DNA of 64,000 nucleotides from Gallionella sp. (GCA_028688275.1 JAQTYN010000002.1:1-64000); one strand, 5' to 3'. Positions 36,054-46,100 are shown, numbered from the stretch's first letter. Numbers and translations: made by a program. The notes: generated by a model from the letters alone, not told the origin.

Positions 36054-37195
36054 GTCAATTAAAATCATTTGTGATTACACCATCGGGAAAATCCGAGCTG
36101 GATAATCCAACGGGAGAGCTGACTCTCGATCAGCGTCAAATACTGTCGTTAGTGGATGGACATCGTACGATTAAAGAGGTAAGCCAGCTCGTTTCTTCAA
36201 CTACTAGTTTATATTTGAATGAATTTTTTGAGTATTTGCTCTTGGCTGGGCTGATTACTGATGCGAGTGAGGCGAATATGCCAATTGATCCAACGCGAGT
36301 TCCCTTTAAAAAAGCAGCTTTGACAACGCAAGTATTGAATCAAGATAGACTGTTATTGACCGAAAGTGAGCGGCGTGCCTGTTTAGAACAAGATTTAAAA
36401 AACAGTGAAACTCAGCTTGCGCAACTAAGTGAAGAACACGAACAATTAGCCAATAAATACAAACGGATCAAACAACAGGTCTTATCGTATAAAGAAGGCA
36501 TGGAGAGTCGCATTGTCGCCCAACAAGCGGAACTCGATATTATCCTAAAACAAAACCAGCAATCCTTAAGCCAGCGTGTCCAACTCGAAACCGAATTGAA
36601 AACGTTGCGGGAAGAGTTTGAGCAACAACAAGAATTGATGGAACGTAAAACCATGCAGCTTGAAGACGCAGTGAAAGTGCGCATGTCGAAAGAACGTTTA
36701 ATCAGCGAAGAGCAGCAGCGGCAAAAAGTGTTGGTGGCAGATGAAATGGTACATACGCATCCACGCTATAAAAAAATTCGTGATCTAGATTTTTTTAGGC
36801 ATTTCGGCAACTTGGAGCTGGCGGAGTTATTACTTTGGGCCGAGTGGCGAGTAGCGGAACCTGGTGAAGTGGTATTACAGGAAGGTGATATAGGTACGCC
36901 CTTTTTTGTCGTTGTTTCTGGACGGTTAGTCGTAGAAAAATCACATAAAATTCTGACTATACTTAAGCCTGGCACTCCTTTTGGTGAGGGATTTTATTTA
37001 GAGCATGAAAATTCTTGTCGCAGTGCGAGTGTCGTGGCCAAGACTGATTGTGAGCTATTACGTATTGATCCTGCTCACTTGGATAGTGCTGAATTAGGCT
37101 CCAGAATGCGTATCGCTGAAGCCTTTATGCGTATTCAAACCAAGCGGTTGCGTGCCGCAAGTCAGATGCTCAAAAACTTATTAGCGCATAGTTAG
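36050..37195 (+). CDS. Tandem-array protein 1: N-terminal helical/wHTH-like domain, coiled coil, C-terminal cyclic-nucleotide-binding-like domain
   Basis: 381 aa; 'FVITPSGKSELDNPTGELTLDQRQILSLVDGHRTIKEV' N-domain; '[56 protein letters not shown]' cNMP-like. Confidence 0.85.
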   Translation: MSQLKSFVITPSGKSELDNPTGELTLDQRQILSLVDGHRTIKEVSQLVSSTTSLYLNEFFEYLLLAGLITDASEANMPIDPTRVPFKKAALTTQVLNQDRLLLTESERRACLEQDLKNSETQLAQLSEEHEQLANKYKRIKQQVLSYKEGMESRIVAQQAELDIILKQNQQSLSQRVQLETELKTLREEFEQQQELMERKTMQLEDAVKVRMSKERLISEEQQRQKVLVADEMVHTHPRYKKIRDLDFFRHFGNLELAELLLWAEWRVAEPGEVVLQEGDIGTPFFVVVSGRLVVEKSHKILTILKPGTPFGEGFYLEHENSCRSASVVAKTDCELLRIDPAHLDSAELGSRMRIAEAFMRIQTKRLRAASQMLKNLLAHS

Positions 37196-37199
37196 AAAA

Positions 37200-37295
37200 G
37201 AGAAGGGAGAAGGGGGCAACGGTTTGTTTCACCTTTCACAAAGCTGCGCAGCAGCACATCACCCTTCTCTCTTCTCCCGTCCCCCTTCTCCTTAT
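37200..37295. repeat. Inverted repeat between array genes 1 and 2
   Basis: GAGAAGGGAGAAGGGGG ... CCCTTCTCTCTTCTCCCGTCCCCCTTCTCC. Confidence 0.6.
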
Positions 37296-37317
37296 CAATG
37301 GGAACATTGGAAAATAA

Positions 37318-38469
37318 ATGCTAGAAAATAGAGTTTTTGCTTTAACTGACTTGGGACATGCCGAACTAGATAAGCTAGATGGCAATATCTCAGGCAATGA
37401 AAAGCGGTTAATGCAGTTGTTGGATGGAAACTCCTCGCTTGATGAAGTTAAAAAGCTGGCACCAGCTGCCGTTCGTTATGATTTAGAACGCTTGTTAAAC
37501 TGCTTGTTGGACAAACGCTTTATTATCGAATCACAACAAATCTCATCACCTCACGTTTTGCCAATTACTGACTTAAAGAACGGTGGAGCACCGCCTGCTA
37601 TCAAGCCCTTGTATATGGAAATGCGGTTATTAGCAGAAATTGAAGGTAAGAGGCGTTTAGCGGCAGAGAGGGAGTTAGAACAAGTCACATTACAACTGGC
37701 AGAGACACGAAGTCGCCTCCAAGATATATCAGAGAAGTACCAACATCTAACCAGCAGAGTTCACATTTACAAATGTAGTATTGAGAAAAAGTTCGCCGAC
37801 CAGAACGCACAAATTGCAGCGATTTCTGGTGTGAGTCAGGATGATAGAGCTGATCGGGTCAAACTAGAATCTGAGCTGGGGCGGCTACGTATTGAGTTGG
37901 AAATCAAGCAGGACAGGTTGGATAAAATCACCATGGAGATGGACGAGACTGTTCAACAGAAATTGGTTGTTGCGCAATCTATTGAGAATCAGAAACGCAA
38001 ACAAATCAAAATTGAAGCTGAGAATCGATTTCGCACCCATCCACAATATGCACGGATACGGGGTTTAGACTTCTTTAAAAAATTTCGGAATTCCGATTTG
38101 GATGCTCTGCTTTCTTGGGCAGAATGGTTGAATGTTAAGGCAAACGAAACCGTCATTTCTGAGGGTGAGCTAGGCTTACCTTTCTATGTGGTCGTTTCAG
38201 GCCGCTTGGCGGTGGTTAAAAAGAGACGAACATTAAGTGTATTGAAAGCAGGTAATTCATTTGGTGAAATCGCCTATTTGGATGACGAAAATCCACAGCG
38301 TGATGTGAGTGTGGTGGCTCAAACCGACTGCGAACTGCTCAAACTAGAACCGTCCCATTTGGAAAATGCAGAATTAATGCTGCGTATGCATATTGCAGAA
38401 GCCTTGGTACGCGTGCAAGCACAAAGATTACGCCGTACGGTAGATACAGTCGTGAGAATGTTGGACTAG
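37318..38469 (+). CDS. Tandem-array protein 2 (N-domain, coiled coil, cNMP-binding-like)
   Basis: 383 aa; 'VFALTDLGHAELDKLDGNISGNEKRLMQLLDGNSSLDEV', 'RTHPQYARIRGLDFFKKFRNSDLDALLSW', 'FGEIAYLDDENPQRDVSVVA'. Confidence 0.85.
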   Translation: MLENRVFALTDLGHAELDKLDGNISGNEKRLMQLLDGNSSLDEVKKLAPAAVRYDLERLLNCLLDKRFIIESQQISSPHVLPITDLKNGGAPPAIKPLYMEMRLLAEIEGKRRLAAERELEQVTLQLAETRSRLQDISEKYQHLTSRVHIYKCSIEKKFADQNAQIAAISGVSQDDRADRVKLESELGRLRIELEIKQDRLDKITMEMDETVQQKLVVAQSIENQKRKQIKIEAENRFRTHPQYARIRGLDFFKKFRNSDLDALLSWAEWLNVKANETVISEGELGLPFYVVVSGRLAVVKKRRTLSVLKAGNSFGEIAYLDDENPQRDVSVVAQTDCELLKLEPSHLENAELMLRMHIAEALVRVQAQRLRRTVDTVVRMLD

Positions 38470-38629
38470 ACACGAGCATAATTACCTACGGATTCAAGTT
38501 TGAAGGGCAACTGTTTGGTTATCGTTAGTTGCTAGCGTGGATACACAAAGCATATTCACCCCAGCAAGCAAAAACAAGCCGCTGACAGACTTGCAACTTA
38601 ATACCCAATTCCCCTTCAGAGGATACAAA

Positions 38630-39994
38630 ATGAACGAGACAAGAGTATTTGTAAGAACCCAATTAGGTCAATCGGAATTGGATAAATTCGATGGCAATCT
38701 ATCCGAAGATGAAAAGCGTTTAATCTGCCTGATTGATGGTCTAAATAGCATCGCAGACTTAAGACACAAAGCACCTGCTGGAGTACGTGATGATCTGGGC
38801 GAATTATTGAGTCATTTACTCCTAAAAGGATTTATTATTGACATTCGTCAAGAGAGCAAAGAGAAAAAAATATTTATCAGAACACACCCAGGGGATCTGG
38901 CACTGGAACAACCAGACAGGAATACGTCTGAAGGTGAGCTCTATGTATTGTCCTTGCTGGATGGTCGAACCAATATCGCAGATTTAAGAACAAAAATCAC
39001 GTCACTAACCTCCTACGATGTGTTTGATCTAGTCAATAAACTACTACTTAAAGAGCTGATTATTGAACAAACCCAAGCTGAGTCTATTGATAAAAAGGAA
39101 AAAATGCTGAAGCATGCCAATGCCAGCCAAACACTGCATTTGGAAATGCTATTGCTAGCAGAGGTGGAAGTAGAGCGTCGTCTGGAAGTTGAGCAGGAAC
39201 TCATAGCACTGCGAGAAAAATACGCTCAATCGCAATCCGACCTGAATAAGATCACATCTGACTATGAGGGGATGCGAAGCAAAATCACCCTTTATAGGCA
39301 AGAGGTTGAGGCCAAAATTGCAGAACAACAAGCTGAGATTATGGCGATTTCCGGACTAAATCAAGGCGACCGCACCCAGCGTATGAAGTTGGAAGCGGAT
39401 TTAATACAATTACGCTTGAAAATGGAAATGATGCAGGACATGATGGGCAAACAATCCGCCATTTTAGATGAGACCATACAGCAACGTTTACTGCTTGCCC
39501 AGTTGGCAGCACAAGCTGAACGCAAACAAAATAAGGTGAATGCAGAGAGTCGTGTCCGCACACATCCACAATATGCGCGGGTAAGAGGATTGGATTTCTT
39601 CAAAAAATTTCGTAATTCTGATTTGGATGAGTTGCTGTCTTGGTCTGAGTTGATCCATGTGAAGGAAAATGAGACGATTATCTCCGAGGGTGAATTTGGG
39701 TTGACGTTCTACATTGTTCTGTCGGGAAAATTACTCGTACTGAAGGATAAGCACACGATCATGATGTTAAGTACGGGAGATTCTTTTGGCGAGTGTTCTC
39801 ATTTTTCTGAGAGTGAGCTACTAAGGGATATTAGTGTTAGATCACAATCGGAATGCGAGTTATTGTTGTTTGAGCCCGTATATTTGGAAAAAGCTGACTT
39901 AATGTTACGTATGAACTTGGCTGAATCACTCGTACGTACCCAAGTAAAACGTCAGCGACGGATGATGAAGGTGATGGTTAAAATGTTTAATTGA
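38630..39994 (+). CDS. Tandem-array protein 3 (duplicated N-domain, coiled coil, cNMP-binding-like)
   Basis: Two N-domains ('VFVRTQLGQSELDKFDGNLSEDEKRLICLIDG' and 'IFIRTHPGDLALEQPDRNTSEGELYVLSLLDG'); 'RTHPQYARVRGLDFFKKFRNSDLDELLSW'; start trimmed to ATG 38630. Confidence 0.85.
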   Translation: MNETRVFVRTQLGQSELDKFDGNLSEDEKRLICLIDGLNSIADLRHKAPAGVRDDLGELLSHLLLKGFIIDIRQESKEKKIFIRTHPGDLALEQPDRNTSEGELYVLSLLDGRTNIADLRTKITSLTSYDVFDLVNKLLLKELIIEQTQAESIDKKEKMLKHANASQTLHLEMLLLAEVEVERRLEVEQELIALREKYAQSQSDLNKITSDYEGMRSKITLYRQEVEAKIAEQQAEIMAISGLNQGDRTQRMKLEADLIQLRLKMEMMQDMMGKQSAILDETIQQRLLLAQLAAQAERKQNKVNAESRVRTHPQYARVRGLDFFKKFRNSDLDELLSWSELIHVKENETIISEGEFGLTFYIVLSGKLLVLKDKHTIMMLSTGDSFGECSHFSESELLRDISVRSQSECELLLFEPVYLEKADLMLRMNLAESLVRTQVKRQRRMMKVMVKMFN

Positions 39995-40068
39995 GTAGGG
40001 TTAGGCTAGATATTGATGGGCAATCGATTTTATTTACATATCCCGAAATAAAATATTAAGGATCAATC

Positions 40069-41256
40069 ATGAGACAAACTAAAATTTTTTCGATCACCTA
40101 TGAAGGTCGGGACGAACTGGAATACTCGACGGGCATGTTGGTCGGCGATGAACGACGGGTGATGCGCTTGATTGATGGGGTCAGCAGCGTAGAAGGGATA
40201 GGGAAAAAAGTGCCCCCCAGCGTGCGGGTCAACTTGGATGATATCTTTGAAAAACTGCTGGCGGCTAGATTGATTGAAGATACAGGCAAAGGCGCATTTG
40301 ATATTCCCCTGAAAAAACTGGCCTTAATGTTTGAAGAAAAGGTTGAAGCCGCTATTTTGGCGAGTAAAGAAGCCCATAAGGATATTGTTTCATTCGCAGA
40401 ATTAGAACTGGAACGACGCGTTGAAACTGAGCACAAATTGGCGAGTAGCGAAGCTAAATTGACTCAAACCAACATGAATTTGGCACTCATCACCAATCAG
40501 TATGAATCACTCCAGCAACAAGTGGCGGCCTACAAGCAGGGCATGGAGGCAAAAATTGCCGAGCAGCAATCCCAGTTAGTCGCGGTATTAGGGCAAAGCA
40601 AGGAGGCGCAGGCACAACGCTTTAAGTTAGAAAGCGAATTGAATCAGATGCGCTCTGATTTTGTACAAATGCAAGACACCATAGAGAAAAAAGCGGCGCG
40701 TATGGATGAAACGCTACGCTTGCGTGTACTGGAAGAGCAACATGCTTTGCAAGTCAAAAAAGAGCAAATGAAAGTGGCCGCTGACGAGATGGTGCGCTCA
40801 CATCCTCATTACGCACGCATACGTGGACTAGAATTTTTCAAGGACTTCCGTAATTCTGACTTAGCTGAATTGCTACTCTGGACAGAATGGAAAGAATTTA
40901 AAGAAGGCGAGCAAATTCTGGTTGAAGGTGAAATGAGCTTTCCCTTTTACATCATTGTGTCAGGCAAATTACAGGTACTGAAGGGCGGCAAAGAACTTAT
41001 CGTATTGAAGGCGGGCGAACCTTTTGGGGAAATTTCCTATTTGGATAATGACAATCCGCATCGCAGTGCCAGCGTCGCGGCGAAAACCGATTGTGAATTG
41101 TTATTGCTGGATCCCTCTTATTTAGACAATGCTGCACCGATGTTGCGCATGTGTATCGCGGAAGCGATTGTTCGGGTACAAGCCAAACGCTTGCGCCGTG
41201 CGGTGAATATGGTGGTTAAACTCTTGGTGGATAAAAATGCAGAAGTTGACCTCTAA
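40069..41256 (+). CDS. Tandem-array protein 4 (N-domain, coiled coil, cNMP-binding-like)
   Basis: 395 aa; '[32 protein letters not shown]', '[29 protein letters not shown]', '[20 protein letters not shown]'. Confidence 0.85.
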   Translation: MRQTKIFSITYEGRDELEYSTGMLVGDERRVMRLIDGVSSVEGIGKKVPPSVRVNLDDIFEKLLAARLIEDTGKGAFDIPLKKLALMFEEKVEAAILASKEAHKDIVSFAELELERRVETEHKLASSEAKLTQTNMNLALITNQYESLQQQVAAYKQGMEAKIAEQQSQLVAVLGQSKEAQAQRFKLESELNQMRSDFVQMQDTIEKKAARMDETLRLRVLEEQHALQVKKEQMKVAADEMVRSHPHYARIRGLEFFKDFRNSDLAELLLWTEWKEFKEGEQILVEGEMSFPFYIIVSGKLQVLKGGKELIVLKAGEPFGEISYLDNDNPHRSASVAAKTDCELLLLDPSYLDNAAPMLRMCIAEAIVRVQAKRLRRAVNMVVKLLVDKNAEVDL

Positions 41257-42337
41257 TCCCGATACGCTCATCGAAGTCCCCTACGATCACCCTGGGTGCA
41301 GCACCGCTGCCGCGTGGGCGAAAACCCCGCGTGAACCCGCGCCCGCAGAAAAAGCCGCGCTGATTGCGCATATCAAAGAGATGCTGATCGCGCAAAATGC
41401 GGTACTGGTGGCGCATTACTATGTGCATCCTGATTTGCAAGATTTGGCGGAAGCCACGGGCGGCATGGTGTCGGATTCGTTAGATATGGCAAATTTTGGC
41501 TATCAACATCCCGCACAAACCATCGTGGTGGCGGGCGTGCGCTTTATGGGCGAATCCGCCAAAATTTTGAGTCCTGAAAAACGCGTGCTAATGCCTGATT
41601 TAGATGCGACTTGCTCGCTGGATTTAGGTTGCCCCGCTGACGAATTTGCCGCGTTTTGTGATGCGCACCCCGATCACACGGTGGTGGTGTATGCCAACAC
41701 CAGTGCGGCGGTCAAAGCGCGGGCGGATTGGATGGTGACCAGCTCCATCGCCCTGCCCGTGGTCAAACACCTCAAAGCCCAAGGCAAAAAAATCATCTGG
41801 GCACCTGACCGTCATTTAGGCAACTATATTGAGCAAGAAACAGGCGTGGAAATGTTGCGCTGGCAAGGCGCGTGCATCGTGCATGACGAATTCAAAGTCA
41901 GCGAATTGCAGGCGTTAAAAGCCGAACACCCCCACGCCAAAGTGTTGGTACATCCCGAATCGCCCGCAGCCATTGTTGCCTTGGCGGATGTGGTGGGTTC
42001 AACCACGCAAATCATCAAAGCCTCGCAACAGTTTGATAACACCGAATTTATTGTGGCAACCGACAACGGTATTTTGCACAAAATGCGCACCTTGTCGCCG
42101 CACAAAACCTTTATCGAAGCACCTACCGCAGGCAAGGGTGCCAATTGTCGCAGTTGCGCGCACTGTCCGTGGATGGCGATGAATGGTTTAACCAATTTGG
42201 CAGAAGTACTCGAAACGGGTAAAAATGAAATCCACATCGACCCCGCAATCGGCGAACGTGCCAAATTGCCGATACAACGGATGTTGGATTTTGCCAAACA
42301 AATCAACCTACCCACCAAGGGCATCGGAAACGCTTAA
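41237..42337 (+). CDS. nadA: Quinolinate synthase
   Basis: '[32 protein letters not shown]', '[36 protein letters not shown]', '[14 protein letters not shown]'. Confidence 0.96.
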   Translation: MQKLTSNPDTLIEVPYDHPGCSTAAAWAKTPREPAPAEKAALIAHIKEMLIAQNAVLVAHYYVHPDLQDLAEATGGMVSDSLDMANFGYQHPAQTIVVAGVRFMGESAKILSPEKRVLMPDLDATCSLDLGCPADEFAAFCDAHPDHTVVVYANTSAAVKARADWMVTSSIALPVVKHLKAQGKKIIWAPDRHLGNYIEQETGVEMLRWQGACIVHDEFKVSELQALKAEHPHAKVLVHPESPAAIVALADVVGSTTQIIKASQQFDNTEFIVATDNGILHKMRTLSPHKTFIEAPTAGKGANCRSCAHCPWMAMNGLTNLAEVLETGKNEIHIDPAIGERAKLPIQRMLDFAKQINLPTKGIGNA

Positions 42338-42374
42338 AGCTGAGCACGTTTTTTGCCCTCTACGAAAGCACGAT

Positions 42375-43205
42375 ATGCAAATTTTGACTAGCACGGCCGA
42401 ATTACGGGCGCGTTTGCGCACGGAACCCAACATCGTTTTTGTCCCCACCATGGGGAATTTGCACCAAGGGCATCTTGATTTGATGCACCTTGCCCGTGCG
42501 CACGGCAGTTGTGTGGTCACCAGTATTTTCGTCAATCCGCTACAGTTTGGTCCGAATGAAGACTTTGATCGTTATCCGCGCACCTTTGCGGCAGATTGTA
42601 AAAAGTTAGCAGGTTTGGTTGATGTGCTGTTTGCACCCAGCGTGGCGGAGATGTACCCCACTTTGCAAACGGTATTTGTCGAGCCACCGTCTGTAGCGAA
42701 CCAGTTATGCGGTGCGAATCGTCCTGGGCATTTTCGGGGCATGGCGACGGTGGTACTCAAACTATTTAATCTGGTTCAGCCCCATGTCGCTGTATTTGGT
42801 CAGAAGGATTATCAGCAATTACACATTATTCGCCAGATGGTGACGCAGTTTAATTTTCCGATTCAGATTATTGGGGGTGCCACCGTCAGAGCGGAAGATG
42901 GGTTGGCATTAAGCTCACGTAATCAATATCTTAATGAAGCACAACGCGCGGAAGCCGCGAGCTTGTTTCTCACATTGAATCACTTGCGTGACGCGCTGTT
43001 GCAAGGAAAATCAGATATTGCTTCGTTAGAACAAGCTGCCATTAACGGGTTAACTGCGCGAGGTTGGCAAGTGGATTATCTGACCGTACGTAATCAATCT
43101 GACCTGCTCCCCGCAACACAAAGCGAGTGCGTGATTTTAGTCGCTGCAAAACTGGGCAATACCCGTTTGTTAGACAATGTGGAAGTGAACTTACCTACGG
43201 ATTGA
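42375..43205 (+). CDS. panC: Pantoate-beta-alanine ligase
   Basis: 'VFVPTMGNLHQGHLDLMHLARAHG', 'VFGQKDYQQLHIIRQMV', 'EDGLALSSRNQYL'; start trimmed to ATG 42375. Confidence 0.96.
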   Translation: MQILTSTAELRARLRTEPNIVFVPTMGNLHQGHLDLMHLARAHGSCVVTSIFVNPLQFGPNEDFDRYPRTFAADCKKLAGLVDVLFAPSVAEMYPTLQTVFVEPPSVANQLCGANRPGHFRGMATVVLKLFNLVQPHVAVFGQKDYQQLHIIRQMVTQFNFPIQIIGGATVRAEDGLALSSRNQYLNEAQRAEAASLFLTLNHLRDALLQGKSDIASLEQAAINGLTARGWQVDYLTVRNQSDLLPATQSECVILVAAKLGNTRLLDNVEVNLPTD

Positions 43206-43243
43206 AATCACAAATTGCCGAGTCCCCTACCCTTCTCATTCGT

Positions 43244-43302
43244 CCTCTCGCCCGCTTGCGGGAGAGAGTTAGAGAGAGGGGCTATGGGCGGGGGAGAGGG
43301 CG
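43244..43302. repeat. CCTCTCGCCCGC / GCGGGAGAG dyad repeat
   Basis: CCTCTCGCCCGCTTGCGGGAGAGAGTTAGAGAGAGGGG...GGGGGAGAGGG. Confidence 0.6.
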
Positions 43303-43303
43303 A

Positions 43304-44425
43304 CTACGTTTGTGCCACCAATCGCCACAATGAAGTCCGTTCTGCGGCGCGAGCGGCGTGCAACGGGTCGGTCGGGTCAGCAGCCTTGCTGTGTTGCGGG
43401 CGAACTTCTATGCGCTCCACCACCTGTAAACCAGCTTCCGCGATCCAAGTCAGCAAGGTTTCTCGTGTGCGCAAGCCCAAGTGTTCAGCAATATCGGACA
43501 GAATCAGCCAACCTTCGCCATTTGGGGTGAGATGTGCCACCAATCCCGCGAGGAAGCCGCGCAGCATTTGGCTATTAGGATCAAAAATCGCGTACTCAAT
43601 GGGAGAGCTGGGGCGAGCGGGAATCCATGGTGGATTGCACACGATCAATGGTGCACGTCCGTCAGGAAATAAGTCGGCTTGTTGTACCTCAACTACCCCA
43701 CTTAAACCAAGTTGAAGCAAATTTTCACGCGCACACACTAGGGCACGTGGATCTTGATCCGTCGCAATCACTCGCTTTACGCCACGCCGCGCCAATACCG
43801 CCGCCAATACGCCCGTGCCTGTGCCAATGTCAAAGGCTAAGTCTACTGAAGGCAATGGCGTGTCATTCACCAACGCCACATATTCACCGCGCACGGGGGA
43901 AAACACGCCGTAATGCGGGTAAATTCGCCCATCCAACACGGGAATTTGCACCCCTTTTTTGCGCCATTCTGACGCGCCGATCAGCCCCAATAGTTCGCGC
44001 AACGACACCACCGAAGACGTGCCGTGCTCTCCATACACTGCCTGACAGGCGGCTTGTACATCAGGGGCGCGGCGCAAGGGAATGGTGTAATTTCCATCCA
44101 GCGGGATCAACAACATTCCCAAGGTGCGCGCTCGTTGCGATTGCGCTTGGCGATGCAAATTAAATACTTCGCTGGGCACACTCGCAGTTTTACGTGGTTT
44201 GCGATCTGCACGGCGCGACAACGCCACCAACAATTGCCGCGCATTTTGAAAATCACCACGCCACAACAATGCCGTACCTTCGCACGCCAAACGATAGGCT
44301 TCGTCCGCCTTCATCGTATCGTCCGCCACTTTCACCCGCTTAGGCGGCGCAACATTGCTTTCCGAACGCCAATGCGCCGTACAAGTCTTCCCCGCTTCTG
44401 TCCAGCTCATCATCGTTTGCATCAA
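43304..44425 (-). CDS. Class I SAM-dependent methyltransferase (NPPW motif)
   Basis: 'DLAFDIGTGTGVLAAVLARRGVKRVIATDQDPRALVCARENL ... LIVCNPPWIPARPSSPIEYAIFDPNSQMLRGFLAGL'. Confidence 0.87.
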   Translation of the reverse strand: MMQTMMSWTEAGKTCTAHWRSESNVAPPKRVKVADDTMKADEAYRLACEGTALLWRGDFQNARQLLVALSRRADRKPRKTASVPSEVFNLHRQAQSQRARTLGMLLIPLDGNYTIPLRRAPDVQAACQAVYGEHGTSSVVSLRELLGLIGASEWRKKGVQIPVLDGRIYPHYGVFSPVRGEYVALVNDTPLPSVDLAFDIGTGTGVLAAVLARRGVKRVIATDQDPRALVCARENLLQLGLSGVVEVQQADLFPDGRAPLIVCNPPWIPARPSSPIEYAIFDPNSQMLRGFLAGLVAHLTPNGEGWLILSDIAEHLGLRTRETLLTWIAEAGLQVVERIEVRPQHSKAADPTDPLHAARAAERTSLWRLVAQT

Positions 44426-44502
44426 AATTTCCTTTATTGAACACTTCGTTCACCACAGAGGTAAACACATCGTCCGACTGTACCACGCTTCAGGTCATCC
44501 CA

Positions 44503-45216
44503 TTACAAATACAACTGACGCTCACGTTCCGCATCGGAGGGTTCAAATCCACGGGTCTCATAGTGTTTGAAGATGGCGGCGACCACGTCTTGTGGCTTAT
44601 CAATCAGTTGGATAAAGCTCATGTCACTGGGGTTAATGACTTTTTCTGCGATCAGTGTGCTACGGAACCAATCTAGCATGCCTCCCCAAAACGCGCTGCC
44701 GACCAAAATAATGGGGATGCGGCGTGTCTTGCCCGTTTGTACCAAGGTCAAGGCTTCCATCAGTTCGTCCAAGGTGCCGAAGCCGCCTGGCATCACGACA
44801 TACGCACTGGCAAATTTCACAAACATCACTTTGCGCGAGAAAAAATGCTGAAAGGTGTGACTGATGTTTTGATAAGGGTTACCCGCCTGTTCATGGGGCA
44901 ATTGGATATTTAAGCCTACGCTAGGCGATTTACCGTAGAATGCGCCCTTGTTTGCCGCCTCCATAATCCCAGGCCCTCCCCCTGAAATCACCGCAAAACC
45001 CGCATCGGATAACAGGCGTGCGATTTCTTCAGCGAGTTGGTAATAAGGTTGGTCTGGTTTAGTACGCGCACTACCAAATATACTGACAGCGGGATGGATA
45101 TAACTAAGCCGTTCGGTGGCAGAAACAAATTCTGACATAATGCCGAATACGCGCCATGCCTCCTTAGAAGTCCCTTCTGGAACCGCTGGCAGGGGTATTT
45201 TGGATGTATTATTCAT
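44503..45216 (-). CDS. LOG/TIGR00730 family Rossmann-fold protein
   Basis: 'SIFGSARTKPDQPYYQLAEEIARLLSDAGFAVISGGGPGIMEAANKGAF', 'VVMPGGFGTLDELMEALTLVQTG'. Confidence 0.93.
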   Translation of the reverse strand: MNNTSKIPLPAVPEGTSKEAWRVFGIMSEFVSATERLSYIHPAVSIFGSARTKPDQPYYQLAEEIARLLSDAGFAVISGGGPGIMEAANKGAFYGKSPSVGLNIQLPHEQAGNPYQNISHTFQHFFSRKVMFVKFASAYVVMPGGFGTLDELMEALTLVQTGKTRRIPIILVGSAFWGGMLDWFRSTLIAEKVINPSDMSFIQLIDKPQDVVAAIFKHYETRGFEPSDAERERQLYL

Positions 45217-45475
45217 GTCATTACCTTGTTGAGATTAAATCATAAAATTATTGCAAATCAATCAATTGTCATTTGTGCATCGTGCTTTTATCACCGACAG
45301 ACGACGTGCAAATCGGACTATGCCGCATTTTAGCGGAGATTCCACTCGGAATCGCTGTAGATGATGGGTTAATTCGACCATCACTCCGCGAAAAATTTAT
45401 GTGTGTGAGTATTGCGGTAAACGTATCCAAGTTAAAATCCAACGACCCGTCATCCGCTTAGCGAAAAATTTCAAC

Positions 45476-45670
45476 ATGAATTTAGAAACACCCAACCCAA
45501 GCCAAGAAGTGATGTGCACTTGCAGCGGCACCAAACGAGACTATATTCAAGTGCTGTTTGCACAAGGCATGGATATTCAAGCCATTTCCAGATGGACAGG
45601 CGCGCTGTCAGGCTGCGGCGGTTGTGAATGGGATATTGCCGATTTCCTAAAAGAACTCGCCGAGCAGTAG
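45476..45670 (+). CDS. Small BFD-like [2Fe-2S]-binding protein
   Basis: 64 aa 'VMCTCSGTKRDYIQVLFAQGMDIQAISRWTGALSGCGGCEWDIADFLKEL', a CxC...CxxC spacing as in bacterioferritin-associated ferredoxin-like domains. Confidence 0.7.
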   Translation: MNLETPNPSQEVMCTCSGTKRDYIQVLFAQGMDIQAISRWTGALSGCGGCEWDIADFLKELAEQ

Positions 45671-46100
45671 AGCTTGTTATGTCAGCAAATTCATCCACAC
45701 TTTTCAAAAACCCCAAACTCCAATAGAAACATCGGAGCATCATTATGATTTATGGATATTTATTCTGATCCTGAGTAGCATTTAGGCATCACGATTTAGT
45801 GCAGAAGAAGTCACGGGGAATTAATGCACACTCACAGCGGTTTAGCTGCCAGAACTGAAGCGCAATTTGGTGATCGCCCCGACAACTCATTTCCCAATTC
45901 ATACTCTCGATCTGGTGTGACGCAAGCCATATGGATTGTGGCTTTCGAAGACATGGACGGCTTCTCCAATTAGTTGCTGTTAAAAAAATAAAACTAGCTG
46001 ATCGCCGATTCTTGGCAAGTTCGGAGCAATTGGCATTATTTTCCAAAAGAATCCGCCAATAAAAATGCTTTTCCCTCGCCCTCATCTGTTCGAAGACCGT

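Noticed and set aside
36050-41256. Array proteins considered as CRP/FNR-type transcription factors
   Set aside because: The cNMP-like domain is C-terminal and no HTH follows it; the architecture differs from CRP/FNR.
45789-46085. 98-aa minus-strand ORF
   Set aside because: No recognisable motif or RBS, lies in a region that looks decayed; not called as a CDS.
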